DNA from: JBGPTK01 sp963797765
GTDB lineage: Bacteria; Acidobacteriota; Terriglobia; Acidiferrales; UBA7541
Assembly: GCA_963797765.1 (NCBI GenBank)
Contig: CAWCQU010000002.1
Location: forward strand, 1,178,001-1,242,000
Reading direction: 5' to 3'
DNA length: 64,000 nucleotides
The notes under the pieces were generated by a model, which saw nothing but the letters and a program-made list of their open reading frames with translations, did no database searches and was not told the origin of the DNA. Positions 9,137 through 18,204 of the stretch are shown one piece after another; the first letter of the stretch is position 1, and each line of letters starts with the position of its first letter. The translations under genes and the position numbers were made by a program.

Positions 9137-10201
9137 TATCGGATTCCAGAACTGTCCTGTGAGAGACGCTCATTCTACCACCGTCGAGTAAGTCACCCGG
9201 CGGTCCGGCGGCGCTCGCTCCTCGCGCTCACGCTGCGTGAGCGCGAGGAGATCTCTCGAGGGATCGCTTCCGGTTCGTCGATTCGCGAGATAGCTAAAGG
9301 CCTGGATCGCGTTGTGTCGACAGTAAGCCGGGAGATCGCACGTCATGGAGGCCGTCCTGACTATCGAGCCAATGAAGCCGATTCCCAGGCCTGGGAATCG
9401 GCTTTGCGGCCCAAGCGGTGCCTACTTGCGATCCATGTGAGGTTGCAGAAGGTCGTTGCGAGTAAACTGATGTTGGATTGGTCGCCGGAGCAGGTTTCCG
9501 GGTGGCTGAAAATCCAGTATCCCGATGACGAGAGCATGCGTGTGTCTCACGAAACCATTTACCGTAGCCTGTTCATTCAAGCGCGAGGAGTGCTGAAAAA
9601 GGAGCTGCTGGAGCACCTGCGATCCAAGCGCCGCATCCGCCGGCCGCAGCACTCTCGTATCTTTAAAGACGCGCGCGGTCAAATCGTAGATGCCATCTCC
9701 ATCCGGGAAAGGCCCGCGGAAGTTGCGGACCGCGCCATACCAGGGCATTGGGAGGGCGATCTCCTGAGCGGCTCAAGGAACAGTCACATGGTGACCTTGG
9801 TAGAACGCCATTCGCGTTTTACCGCGCTCGTAAAAGTGCCCAGCAAAGACACGGCGGTTGTCGTCGCCGCCCTGAGCCGACACATTCGTAAACTTCCAGT
9901 GTCACTGCGGCGCTCGTTGACCTGGGATCGAGGACTTGAGATGGCCAAACACAAGACCTTCACGGTGGCGACGAATGTGAAAGTGTACTTCTGTGATCCG
10001 CAAAGTCCTTGGCAGCGCGGCACCAACGAAAACACGAACCGGTTGCTGCGACAATACTTCCCCCGGAGAACCGACCTCCGCGGCTACAAACAATCCGAAC
10101 TAGACGCGATCGCCATGCGCCTAAATCAGCGCCCGCGAAAGACCTTGGGTTTTGAAACCCCTGCAAGTAGACTTCGAGCAAGTGTTGCATCGACCCATTG
10201 A
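9125..10201 (+). CDS. IS30-family transposase (N-terminus and left IS end unclear)
   Basis: The N-terminal helix-turn-helix (LTLREREEISRGIASGSSIR, then EIAKGLDRVVSTVSREIARHGG) is the standard IS30 DNA-binding region, followed by WSPEQVSGWLKIQYP and ETIYRSLF. The DDE core is visible: GHWEGDLL (first D), LTWDRGLEMAKH (second D) and CDPQSPWQRGTNENTNRLLRQ (N-E motif with catalytic Glu). It ends MRLNQRPRKTLGFETPASRL. The frame stays open upstream to 8987 across the GNAT gene, but those residues are not IS30-like; the GTG at 9125 is the nearest codon to the conserved part. No left inverted repeat matching the sequence after the stop was found, so the element may be truncated on the left. Confidence 0.85.
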   Translation: MNLQYRIPELSCERRSFYHRRVSHPAVRRRSLLALTLREREEISRGIASGSSIREIAKGLDRVVSTVSREIARHGGRPDYRANEADSQAWESALRPKRCLLAIHVRLQKVVASKLMLDWSPEQVSGWLKIQYPDDESMRVSHETIYRSLFIQARGVLKKELLEHLRSKRRIRRPQHSRIFKDARGQIVDAISIRERPAEVADRAIPGHWEGDLLSGSRNSHMVTLVERHSRFTALVKVPSKDTAVVVAALSRHIRKLPVSLRRSLTWDRGLEMAKHKTFTVATNVKVYFCDPQSPWQRGTNENTNRLLRQYFPRRTDLRGYKQSELDAIAMRLNQRPRKTLGFETPASRLRASVASTH

Positions 10202-10237
10202 ATGCACCCCACTTACCAGGCAATTGCGGGCTGCTTC

Positions 10238-10971
10238 CTACTTGAGAGCCTCGACGAACGCATGCCCGAGTGTGCTGGAGGCCAACGGAATCGTCACCCC
10301 GGCCGCGACAACGTATATAGCGACGCCCAGGCCGTCGCTGGATGCACTCGTCGGCTTGATAAAACGTCGTACAGAATCAGCGCCGCATAGAGCAGGAGTT
10401 GTGGCCCCACTACGGAGACAGGCAACATCGACTGAGCGCCGGGCCACCGAGCGAGTGCCGGAGCCACAATGCTTATTGAGGCGATAAGCATGAGCCGCTT
10501 ATGCACATCTGGTTTTTGACGAAACCAGATGCCTCCTGCTACCAAGATCGCGAATAGAAACAAAACGACTATGTCTCCAATGACAACGAGCGGCGTTTCT
10601 CGAACCACCGAACGAACTACAACCAGCAGGGACAATGCAAACACTACGGCTGCGAGCGCCGCCCCAGCAACCCCGAGCGAGCGATGGAGGCGAACTCTGC
10701 CGGATGCCACCAGCAAGGTCTGACCGAGGAAAAGCAGAAACCACGAGGTAAGCACAATGCCGTGCAGGACGATGTAGACAGGCAAATGCGAAACTGCATG
10801 GCCCTTATGAATGATGTTTCTGAGATAGAACGACTTCGCAAAGCCAACGGCGACGATGACGAGCAAAATAGAAGCCATGCAAACAAAAAACCAGCTCCGA
10901 CTGTCGCGGCGTGCGCGTGGTTTCGCTTCAATGACTGCAGCCGCTCTCTGGTCTGCTTCGGAATATGGCAT
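10238..10971 (-). CDS. Polytopic membrane protein, unknown function (one frameshift)
   Basis: About 244 residues once the break is repaired. After a charged N-terminus there are about seven hydrophobic helices, with conserved-looking LHGIVLTSWFLLFLGQTLLV, RVRLHRSLGVAGA and KPDVHKRLMLIASISIVAP segments; the paired histidines in LHRSLG and VHKRLM are typical of an uncharacterised family of heme-protein-like integral membrane proteins. The frame stops early at 10294, but a missing G in the run at 10326-10328 restores VHPATAWGVAIYVVAAG to a stop at 10238 and completes the last helix. The start ATG has AGGAG five bases upstream. Lies convergent with the IS30-family transposase. Confidence 0.75.
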
Positions 10972-11379
10972 TTGTGCTCCTCGAAATCTTGCCCCGAGAG
11001 GTAACGAAACGTTGCGATTCTATCGTAATCCCGCCAAAACCGCTTGCGACTGGCCGAGAAAACCGGCACAAACCGAACTCTTAATTTCAAATGCGCGGCC
11101 ATGCCGGGGATCGCCTAGGTCCCGATGAACGCGCTAATCGGACCAATGAAATCACACCCCGCGCACGCCGCCCGCACTCGTCTAGTGTCGGCGCGTACGC
11201 CCACCACAATATATGGCCACGAGAGGGCAGTTTCAGATTGCGCTCTCTCTATCCCATTTGCCGCGCTTATTGACCCGCGGCCGGCGAGCCTAAGATTCGT
11301 TGCAAATTCGCGTCTCCTCTCTTTCCGCGGCAATCAGGAATACGGAGGAGAACGCGGCGGGAGCAAAAATCTGGATACG

Positions 11380-12294
11380 GTGTTGATCACGGGCGGAACG
11401 GAAGGGCTGGGTAAAGCGGCGGCACTGCTGCTGGCTAGCGAAGGCTTTCGAGTGTTCGCGACGGGACGAAATGCGGAACGGCGCGCGGCACTGCAGATTG
11501 CCGCGCGCGAATCCAAAGTGCCGCTCGAAGTGCTGGAAATGGATGTGTGCGACGACGCATCGGTGGATCGCGCGGTTTGCGAGATCGAACGCCTGGCGGG
11601 GCGGGTGGATGCGCTGGTGAACAATGCGGGCATCGCGGTAATCGCCACGATGGAAGAAATTTCCCTCGCCGATCTGCGCCAGCAATTCGAGACGAATTAT
11701 TTTGGTACGGTGCGTGTGACCAAGCGAGTGCTGCCGGGGATGCGCGAACGGCGTCACGGCCGAATTATTAATATGAGTTCGATTGCGGGCGTGATGGCGA
11801 ATCCTCTATTCGGCCCGTACAGCGCGACGAAATTCGCGGTAGAAGCGTTTTCGGATACGCTGCGGCTGGAACTATATCCCTTCGGAGTTTACGTGAGCAT
11901 GCTCCAACCGGGATACATCCCGAGTGGAATGGAAACTGCTTCGGTTGGACTTTCCGCGCATTATACGCACGGATCGATTGCCGGTCCGTACGCGCAGATC
12001 TACCAGAATTTTCTGGCGCACTGGAAGAAAGTGACGAAGCGGGCCAAGCTGACTCCGAGAGACTGTGCCCTCGTAGTGTTGCGTGCGCTGCGCGAGACAC
12101 CTCCCAAAGCCCGTTACCCGGTAACTCGGGAAGCCAATGTGGTGCGGGCGATGAAGCGCTTTCTGCCGGATCGCATGCTGGATCGAATGATTATCGGCAC
12201 GCTGCAGCTCGATAAAATTCGGCCAGGAACAAAGGTGGATCCTGCAGCGGGGAAGGCTGCGCTCGAGGAATTGACCAATCGGAATCGCCACTGA
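11380..12294 (+). CDS. Short-chain dehydrogenase/reductase (SDR family)
   Basis: Classical SDR fold. The cofactor loop TGGTEGLG is at the N-terminus, NNAG is present (LVNNAGIAVIATM), the catalytic Ser is in MSSIAGV and the YxxxK pair in GPYSATKFAVEAF. A C-terminal extension (PVTREANVVRAMKRFLPDRM) resembles SDRs acting on retinol- or steroid-like and lipid substrates, but the substrate is not determined. The start is uncertain: GTG 11380 lies two codons before the Rossmann strand; a CTG at 11371 has the better-spaced GGGAG; the frame stays open to an ATG at 11125 but the extra residues look non-coding. The region 10972-11379 upstream shows no other gene. Confidence 0.88.
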   Translation: MLITGGTEGLGKAAALLLASEGFRVFATGRNAERRAALQIAARESKVPLEVLEMDVCDDASVDRAVCEIERLAGRVDALVNNAGIAVIATMEEISLADLRQQFETNYFGTVRVTKRVLPGMRERRHGRIINMSSIAGVMANPLFGPYSATKFAVEAFSDTLRLELYPFGVYVSMLQPGYIPSGMETASVGLSAHYTHGSIAGPYAQIYQNFLAHWKKVTKRAKLTPRDCALVVLRALRETPPKARYPVTREANVVRAMKRFLPDRMLDRMIIGTLQLDKIRPGTKVDPAAGKAALEELTNRNRH

Positions 12295-12344
12295 AATTTG
12301 GAATATCCTCGCCCCCCGCGGTTCATCTAAGATTTCCTTCCACT

Positions 12345-13268
12345 ATGAAGATATCAATCGGAACAATTGTCGGAATCCTTCTGGCTTTGTGCGCACCCCG
12401 TTCGATCGGCCGGCCCGTTCCCGGCCGGTCGCAAGCAACGGAGCAGGAACGAAACCGGAACCAGCCCGTGGCGCCGTTCCGCATCATGGGAAATCTTTAT
12501 TACGTGGGAGCTTCGGATATCACATCGTTCTTAATAGTCACGCCGAAGGGAAACATACTTTTGGACGGCGGCTTCCTGGAGACCGCGCGGCAAATTGAAG
12601 CCAACGTGAAGACGCTCGGCTTTCGCCTGGAAGACACGAAGATTTTGTTGAACAGCCAGGCTCATTACGATCACACTGGCGGCCTCGCGGAATTGAAAAA
12701 ACTCTCGGGAGCGCAAATGGTGGCCAGCGAAGGAGACACTCCGATGCTGGAGACCGGCGGCCGTGGCGACCCCTATTTTGGAGACAAATACATTTTTCAG
12801 CCGGTGCACGTCGACCGCCGTCTACGCAACGGCGATACCGTCAGCCTGGGCGGCACTGTAATGACCGCCGAAATTACTCCCGGCCACACCAAAGGATGCA
12901 CCACCTGGACCACGACCGAAGAAGAAGCCGGGAAGTCCTATCACGTCGTCTTTGTCTGCAGCACCACCGTGCTTCCAGATATCCGGCTAATCGATAACAC
13001 GCAATATCCGGACATCGCCAAGGACTACGAGTACACCTTTCGCCGTTTGCGGCAGCTTCCTTGCGATGTTTTCCTCGGTTCCCACGGCGGTTTCTTCGAT
13101 TTGTTGGGTAAGATCGAGCGGATGCGGCGCGGCGACAAGCCCAATCCATTCATCGATCCAGATGGCTATTCCAAATATCTCGATTCCAGTTATGCAGAAT
13201 TTATGAAGGCCTTGCGCGTGCAGCAAGCGGCAGCCGCGAAGTCCGCCGCGGCGAAACCGAATCAATAG
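12345..13268 (+). CDS. Subclass B3 metallo-beta-lactamase, GOB-like (Gln in zinc site 1)
   Basis: 307 residues with an N-terminal signal peptide (MKISIGTIVGILLALCA), so periplasmic. The zinc motif reads QAHYDHTGG where most B3 enzymes have HxHxDH: the first ligand is Gln, as in GOB-type enzymes. The other ligands are present, His in ITPGHTKGCTTW and His in LGSHGGFF. The B3 hallmark start FRIMGNLYYVGASDITSFLI is clear and no Cys221-type ligand of B1/B2 is seen. Expected role: hydrolysis of penicillins, cephalosporins and carbapenems. Acidobacterial B3 homologues may also have other roles, so resistance is not proven. The gene is alone on its strand, 50 bp after the SDR gene, with no mobile element beside it. 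Confidence 0.92.
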   Translation: MKISIGTIVGILLALCAPRSIGRPVPGRSQATEQERNRNQPVAPFRIMGNLYYVGASDITSFLIVTPKGNILLDGGFLETARQIEANVKTLGFRLEDTKILLNSQAHYDHTGGLAELKKLSGAQMVASEGDTPMLETGGRGDPYFGDKYIFQPVHVDRRLRNGDTVSLGGTVMTAEITPGHTKGCTTWTTTEEEAGKSYHVVFVCSTTVLPDIRLIDNTQYPDIAKDYEYTFRRLRQLPCDVFLGSHGGFFDLLGKIERMRRGDKPNPFIDPDGYSKYLDSSYAEFMKALRVQQAAAAKSAAAKPNQ

Positions 13269-13319
13269 AATCGTATCAGCCGGTTTTCATTTCTGGCCGG
13301 TGCGTTGAATTCCGGCGAA

Positions 13320-13751
13320 TCACGCAGGCGTCGGCGGCTTTTTGCAGATCGCGGCCACCACCACGCCCATGATCACCAGCACCACCAATCCCGAAATCAT
13401 CCACTTCACCGCCAGCGTGTAGGAAATGTTGTAGACCAGATAATCATTCAGTGTGTTGGGCACCACGGTGAAAAGCGTGGCGATGATTCCGAAGCGAACT
13501 CCCTGGCCCACCCATGGCTTGTTTTCAGAGCCCCGCGCGTAGACAAATACGAACAGAAACGCGTACACAAAGTTGCTCACCCAGATGATCCACATCTTGT
13601 GCATCATGTCGGTTGCCGGGCGAAAGTTCATTCCAGAGGCCCGCATCTGCGTGTAGGTGTTGGCCAGCCACACTCCGTGAATCAGAAATCCGCTCACCAG
13701 CAGGATGATGAATGACACCACGATGGCGATTGCCAGTTTTTTCAGGTTCAT
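13320..13751 (-). CDS. Small integral membrane protein, unknown
   Basis: 143 residues from ATG 13751, chosen because GGGGAGAG lies four bases ahead; a longer frame to 13853 has no such site. Four hydrophobic helices are visible: KLAIAIVVSFIILLVSGFLI, a central MWIIWVSNFVYAFLFVFVYA, GIIATLFTVVPNTLNDYLVY and a C-terminal WMISGLVVLVIMGVVVAAIC. The short N-terminus and the loop MRASGMNFRPATDMMHKM suggest a DUF1761-like or related fold, but I cannot assign it. It is convergent with the metallo-beta-lactamase gene. Confidence 0.75.
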   Translation of the reverse strand: MNLKKLAIAIVVSFIILLVSGFLIHGVWLANTYTQMRASGMNFRPATDMMHKMWIIWVSNFVYAFLFVFVYARGSENKPWVGQGVRFGIIATLFTVVPNTLNDYLVYNISYTLAVKWMISGLVVLVIMGVVVAAICKKPPTPA

Positions 13752-14034
13752 TTTCTCTCCCCGCTTTTCCGCCGGTTGCGGTTCGCTTTCCGGCTCCGGC
13801 GAAAATCCGGTCGCTTCGACTCGAAAAATAAGATGGCCCGAAAAGGTCTGCAAAAGGGACGCGGAAGCGATCCCTTGCGGCGCAGCCTAGTATTGCTGGG
13901 ACCGGGCCGCAAGCCTTTTTTGCGCAAAAGTGGGGCAAGATTTGCCTGTTGACCCCTGCCGAGAGGCTAAGTACGATGCGCGGCAAGTCCGGCCACCCCA
14001 TCGGATGCGGCTTGGAACCGCACAAGGAGGCATC

Positions 14035-14643
14035 ATGTTTTGCGCAAAATGCGGCGCGGCGGTTGCGGAAGGTTCACCATTTTGTGGAACGTGCGGCCAG
14101 CCGGTGGCGGCAACCGCGGCTGCGACTGCCCCTGCCGCAATGGGCAGTTATTCGGCTGCGGGCGCAGTGACGGTTCCCGTTACCGGCACTGTGTACGCAG
14201 GATTTTGGCTGCGTTTTGTCGCGATCATTATTGATTTCATTCTGGTGGGAATCGCCCTGGGAATTCCTTGTGGAATCCTTTTTGGGGCGCTGGGCATGAG
14301 CATGGGCGCGGGAATGGCGAGCCACAATCCGGGTCTGGTGATCGGCCCGGCTCTTGGAACGATTTTCCTGATCGAAATGATCGCGGTCCTGGTGCAATGG
14401 CTCTACTTTGCGATGATGGAAAGTTCCTCGTGGCAAGGAACCGTCGGGAAGAAGGCGCTGGGCTTGATGGTGACCGACATGGACGGCCGGCGAATCTCCT
14501 TTGGCCGCGCCACCGGGCGTTATTTTGCCAAAATCATCTCCGGAATGATCTTGATGATCGGATACCTGATGGCTGGATTCACGGAAAAGAAGCAGGCGCT
14601 GCACGACATGATGGCAGGCTGCCTGGTAGTTCGAAAGCTGTAG
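14035..14643 (+). CDS. Zinc-ribbon RDD-family membrane protein, copy 1
   Basis: 202 residues. The N-terminus is a zinc ribbon (FCAKCGAAVAEGSPFCGTCG, two CxxC pairs), followed by an Ala/Pro-rich linker and an RDD domain with three membrane segments. RDD landmarks are YAGFWLRFVAIIIDFI (Arg and Asp in the first helix), GKKALGLMVTDMDGRRISFG and KKQALHDMMAGCLVV. RDD proteins are inner-membrane proteins; a few have been linked to Na+/H+ exchange, most have no known role. The start ATG has a perfect AAGGAGG element. A close paralogue follows 70 bp downstream on the same strand, so the pair probably arose by tandem duplication and is co-transcribed. Confidence 0.9.
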   Translation: MFCAKCGAAVAEGSPFCGTCGQPVAATAAATAPAAMGSYSAAGAVTVPVTGTVYAGFWLRFVAIIIDFILVGIALGIPCGILFGALGMSMGAGMASHNPGLVIGPALGTIFLIEMIAVLVQWLYFAMMESSSWQGTVGKKALGLMVTDMDGRRISFGRATGRYFAKIISGMILMIGYLMAGFTEKKQALHDMMAGCLVVRKL

Positions 14644-14713
14644 CGAAGTTCCACCAGATTTCGCGGAATTGAAATAGCTGCCGGGCCGATGGTTGTGGAG
14701 GAGAGGACAGAGA

Positions 14714-15319
14714 ATGTTCTGCTCACGTTGTGGTGCGGCAACACCGGAAGGAGCCGTATTCTGCGGCGCGTGCGGCCAACCCTTGGGCGCAGCCGCTCCG
14801 GCGGCGCCGGGATATCCGGCGCAAGTTGCTCCGGCTGCCGCAATGTACCAGCCGTTCTACGCTGGATTCTGGCTGCGATTCGTGGCTTACATTATTGACG
14901 CGCTCATTATCGGGATTCCGTTTGGCGTCATCATCCTGATCATGCTTGCGGCGACCGGAGTATTGGCGGGGCTTCAGAACATCCACCCGGGAGAGTCACC
15001 CGACGCAATTTTTGCGCTCGTGGGAATCGGCGCGATTTTCGGAGCGCTCGTAATTACTCTTTTGGGATCGTGGCTTTACTACGCTTGGTGCGAAAGCTCC
15101 GAATGGCAAGCCACACTCGGGAAGAAAGCCCTGGGACTTTACGTCACGGACATGGAAGGCCGCCGGATCACTTTCGGCCGCGCTTCCGGGCGTTTCTTCG
15201 CCAAGATGATCACCGGCCTGATTCCCTTTGGCATCGGCTACATGCTGGCGGGCTTCACGGAAAAGAAACAGGCGTTGCACGACATGATCGCGAGCTGCCT
15301 GGTGATGCGAAAGAATTAG
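14714..15319 (+). CDS. Zinc-ribbon RDD-family membrane protein, copy 2
   Basis: 201 residues with the same architecture as the preceding gene: ribbon FCSRCGAATPEGAVFCGACG, Pro/Ala linker, then FYAGFWLRFVAYIIDALIIG, GKKALGLYVTDMEGRRITFG and KKQALHDMIASCLVM. The two copies are most alike after the second membrane segment and most different in the loop between helices 1 and 2 (here LQNIHPGESPDAIF), suggesting that loop as the place where function differs. ATG 14714 is preceded by GGAGGAGAGG. The longer frame from 14693 adds seven residues ahead of the ribbon and is less likely. Confidence 0.9.
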   Translation: MFCSRCGAATPEGAVFCGACGQPLGAAAPAAPGYPAQVAPAAAMYQPFYAGFWLRFVAYIIDALIIGIPFGVIILIMLAATGVLAGLQNIHPGESPDAIFALVGIGAIFGALVITLLGSWLYYAWCESSEWQATLGKKALGLYVTDMEGRRITFGRASGRFFAKMITGLIPFGIGYMLAGFTEKKQALHDMIASCLVMRKN

Positions 15320-15473
15320 CAAGGTGCGCAGGCTTTTTTGGAATCGTAATTCATTTCATCTGCTAGACAATCCAAATCGACGGGCCATGCGTACTTGATT
15401 TTGTGATCAAGGTGATCTATCCGGGGCGAGCGGGAAAGCATTTCCAATTCACACTCACAGAGGGGGTACGGAG

Positions 15474-15965
15474 ATGATGCACAAACGATTCTGGAAAAAG
15501 TTCAGCTCGGGGTTGTTACTTCTGGCGATGCTGCCGGTTCTTTTCGCGCGGCCCTCGGCAGCCAGGCCGCCGCAGGCTCAGCAGACAGCCACACTCTACA
15601 AGCGTCTGGGAGGCTACGATGCGCTGGCCGCGGTGACCGATGATTTTCTTGCTCGGCTGGCAGGCGATCCGCAACTTTCGAAATTCTTTGTCGGCCACAG
15701 CACGGATTCGCTGCAGCGCATTCGCCAGTTGATCGTGGACCAGCTTTGCGCCGCCACGGGCGGCCCTTGTTTTTATATCGGCCGCAGCATGAAAACGACG
15801 CATGCGGGAATGGGCATCACGGAATCCGACTGGCAAATCACCGCCTCGCACCTGGTGGCAACTCTAGATAAATTCAAAGTGCCAGAACGCGAAAAGGGCG
15901 AGGTGATGGCGCTGGTGGCCACTCTGAAACCCGACATCGTCTCAGCGCCTGCGCCCAAACAGTAG
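15474..15965 (+). CDS. Exported group 1 truncated haemoglobin
   Basis: 163 residues. A signal peptide (KRFWKKFSSGLLLLAMLPVL, cleavage likely after the ARPSAA region) precedes a truncated globin: LYKRLGGYDALAAVTDDF, DPQLSKFF, GGPCFYIG and MKTTHAGMGITESDW. The proximal heme-binding His is in KTTHAGMG. The distal B10 position, normally Tyr in a DFYxRV context, reads Leu (DDFLARL), which would alter O2 and NO binding. The signal sequence implies a periplasmic location, unusual for globins with a role in NO detoxification in the cytoplasm. GGGGGTACGGAG precedes the start. No neighbour is functionally linked. Confidence 0.88.
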   Translation: MMHKRFWKKFSSGLLLLAMLPVLFARPSAARPPQAQQTATLYKRLGGYDALAAVTDDFLARLAGDPQLSKFFVGHSTDSLQRIRQLIVDQLCAATGGPCFYIGRSMKTTHAGMGITESDWQITASHLVATLDKFKVPEREKGEVMALVATLKPDIVSAPAPKQ

Positions 15966-15985
15966 AATCTCACCTTTAAGCTCGC

Positions 15986-16062
15986 GGTAGCACAGCCACT
16001 CCTGGCTGTGTGCCTTTGGAACGATGGAACACAAGCGCACAGGCAGGAGTGCCCGTGCTACC
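15986..16062. repeat. 77-bp imperfect palindrome (REP-like)
   Basis: The ends GGTAGCAC and GTGCTACC are inverted, with inner arms GCCACTCCTG and CAGGAGTGCC also paired. It lies between the globin and sigma-factor genes. Its size and two-armed form resemble palindromic repeats of acidobacterial intergenic regions; no second full copy was found in this window. Confidence 0.65.
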
Positions 16063-16157
16063 AAAACCGGTTTCGCCCTGCATCCGCAATCTCTCTGGCG
16101 TTTGTTCTCGCCGTAACCTTTTCGCTTCCCGCCAGTTTATGTTAGTAGAGAGGGATA

Positions 16158-16740
16158 ATGGCGGTTCGAAGAGGCGCAGGGAAGAGTCCCGGCGGCGAAG
16201 CTGACGAGCGACTGCTCGTCGAAGCCGCACAGAAAGACCCTTCCCAGTTTGTCGCGCTCTACGAAAACCACTTTGAGCGGGTATATGCGTTCATTGCCCG
16301 GCGCGTTCGCGACCGCGAAGTAGCCGAAGACTTGACTTCCGAAGTGTTCCACCGCGCCCTCGCCAATCTGCCGCGTTTCGAATGGCGCGGAGCGCCCTTT
16401 GCAGCCTGGCTGATTCGAATCGCCGCGAACGCCGTCGCCGACCGCTGGAGGCAAGCCGAAAAAGACCGCGACGTTCCCCTTGTCGACAAACCGCCGGAGA
16501 TCAACCTTGAAGAAGACGAACATCGCGCGCGCCTCTTCCGCCTGGTGAATACCCTTCCCGCCGACCAGGGCCGCGTCATTTCCATGCGCTTCGCCGAGGA
16601 AAAAAGTATCCGGGAAATTGCCCGCGTAATCGGCCGCAGCGAAGGAGCCGTGAAAGCAACTTCAATTTCGAGGGCTGCAAAGCCTGCGATCGCAGTTGAG
16701 CAAAGATCCGGGCCAGAAACCGGGTGAGAAACATGCCTAA
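16158..16740 (+). CDS. ECF RNA polymerase sigma factor (one frameshift near the C-terminus)
   Basis: Region 2 is clear: FVALYENHFERVYAFIARRV and AEDLTSEVFHRALANL, followed by FAAWLIRIAANAVADRWRQ. Region 4 reads LPADQGRVISMRFAEEKSIR, then EIARVIGRSEGAVK. In the given sequence the frame then runs off and stops at 16727; removing one A from the run at 16653-16655 gives QLQFRGLQSLRSQLSKDPGQ and a stop at 16740, the normal end of the sigma-4 helix. The restored stop overlaps the start of the next gene by eight bases, which supports the repair. It probably directs transcription of a small regulon including its own operon. No classic zinc-binding anti-sigma factor is present, but see the next gene. 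Confidence 0.85.
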
Positions 16741-18204
16741 GCAAAGCTGGAGCGAACAACTCGATCAGCACCTGGACGCGATCCTCGCCCATCGCGATGC
16801 CGCGATTCCAAAGGCGGCTCCCGGTGTCGCCGCGCTCCTCGAAATCGCCGCCGATCTTCGCGGTCTTCCCCGCCGGGAATTCAAAACAAAATTGCTGGCT
16901 GATCTGCAAAGGAGCGTTTCCATGGCAACGAAAACGAGCGTGCTTCCCATTCCGGAAGGATATCCAACGGCCACTCCCTACCTGTGCTTCAAAAATGCCG
17001 CGCGGGCGATCGATTTTTACAAGAAGGCGTTCGCAGCGACGGAGACGTGGCGGCTCATGCAGCCGGATGGACGAATCGGCCACGCCGAAATCAGAATCGG
17101 CAATTCGCCCATCATGCTTTCCGACGAATTCCCGGAATACGGAACCGTGAGCGCGGAAACACTGGGAGGCTCGCCGGTGAGACTCCGCCTCTATGTGGAG
17201 GACGTCGACGGGTTTGCTCGCCAGGCCGTGGCCGCCGGCGCAAAAGTCCTCCGGCCAGTCGCGGATCAGTTTTATGGAGACCGCTCCGGCCAATTCGCCG
17301 ACCCGTTCGGCTACATCTGGACCATCTCCACGCGGAAAGAAGTAGTTTCCATGGACGAGATACAGAGGCGTTTCGATGAAATGATGAAGCAGACGGGTGA
17401 GCCCGCTGCGCCGGAACGAGAAACGGTGAAACCTGTGCAGCCTGTTCGCGAAGGGATTCCGCACCATCACTCCCTACATCGTGGTGAATCAGCCGGATGA
17501 ATTGATTGCGTTCCTGAAGCAGGCATTTGGGGCTGAGGAAATGTTCCGTGCGGTCGGATCAGCAGGCGGCTACCACGTGGAAGTGAAAGTGGGCGATTCG
17601 ATGCTGATGATCGGCGGCGGCCGCGAATGGCATGGTCCTCAATCGCTCGCGGCGATTCATCTTTACGTGCAGGATGCGCGACGCTGCGTACGAGCGTGCG
17701 ATCGAGGCGGGCGCCAGTTCCATTCATCCTCCCGTCGACCAGCCCTATGGCGACCGCGAAGCAAGCGTGCGCGATCGTTCCGGAAACGATTGGTATATCG
17801 CCACTCACAAGGCGGCGGATATATTCCGCGAGGGTCTGACCAACCTTCAGTCTTATCTGCATCCCAAGGGCGCCGCGCAAATGATCGATTTCTTCGTCCG
17901 AGCATTCGACGCGGAAGAATTGGGCCGCCACCAGACTCCCGACGGCACGATTCATCACTCCACCCTGCGCATCGGAAGCTCTACCCTCGAAATGGGCGAA
18001 TCCCACGGCGAATTTCAGCCGCGCCCCGCGATGTACATGCTCTACGTTCCCAATGTTGATGCGTTCTACAATCACGCCGTGGCGGAGGGCGCGATCTCGG
18101 CCGGGCCGCCGTCGGATCAACCGTATGGAAGAGTGGCGGCGGTGAAAGATCCCATGGGCAATGACTGGTACATCGCTAATCCCATGAAGGGTCCTCAAGC
18201 ATGA
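16733..18204 (+). CDS. Triple VOC-domain protein with a sigma-linked N-terminal helical segment (two frameshifts)
   Basis: About 490 residues after repair. Residues 1-65 (WSEQLDQHLDAILAHRDAA, LPRREFKTKLLADL) are a helical module I believe recurs in proteins encoded next to ECF sigma factors. Three PhnB-like VOC domains follow: ATPYLCFKNAARAIDFYKKA to FADPFGYIWTIS; ITPYIVVNQPDELIAFLKQA to SGNDWYIATH; and LQSYLHPKGAAQMIDFFVRA to DPMGNDWYIANP. VOC modules bind metals or small electrophiles (glyoxalase, dioxygenase, antibiotic-binding roles). Extra bases at the G run 17453-17455 and near 17677 split the frame. It overlaps the sigma gene upstream and the methyltransferase downstream, so the three are translationally coupled. 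Enzymatic or anti-sigma activity is unproven. Confidence 0.8.
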
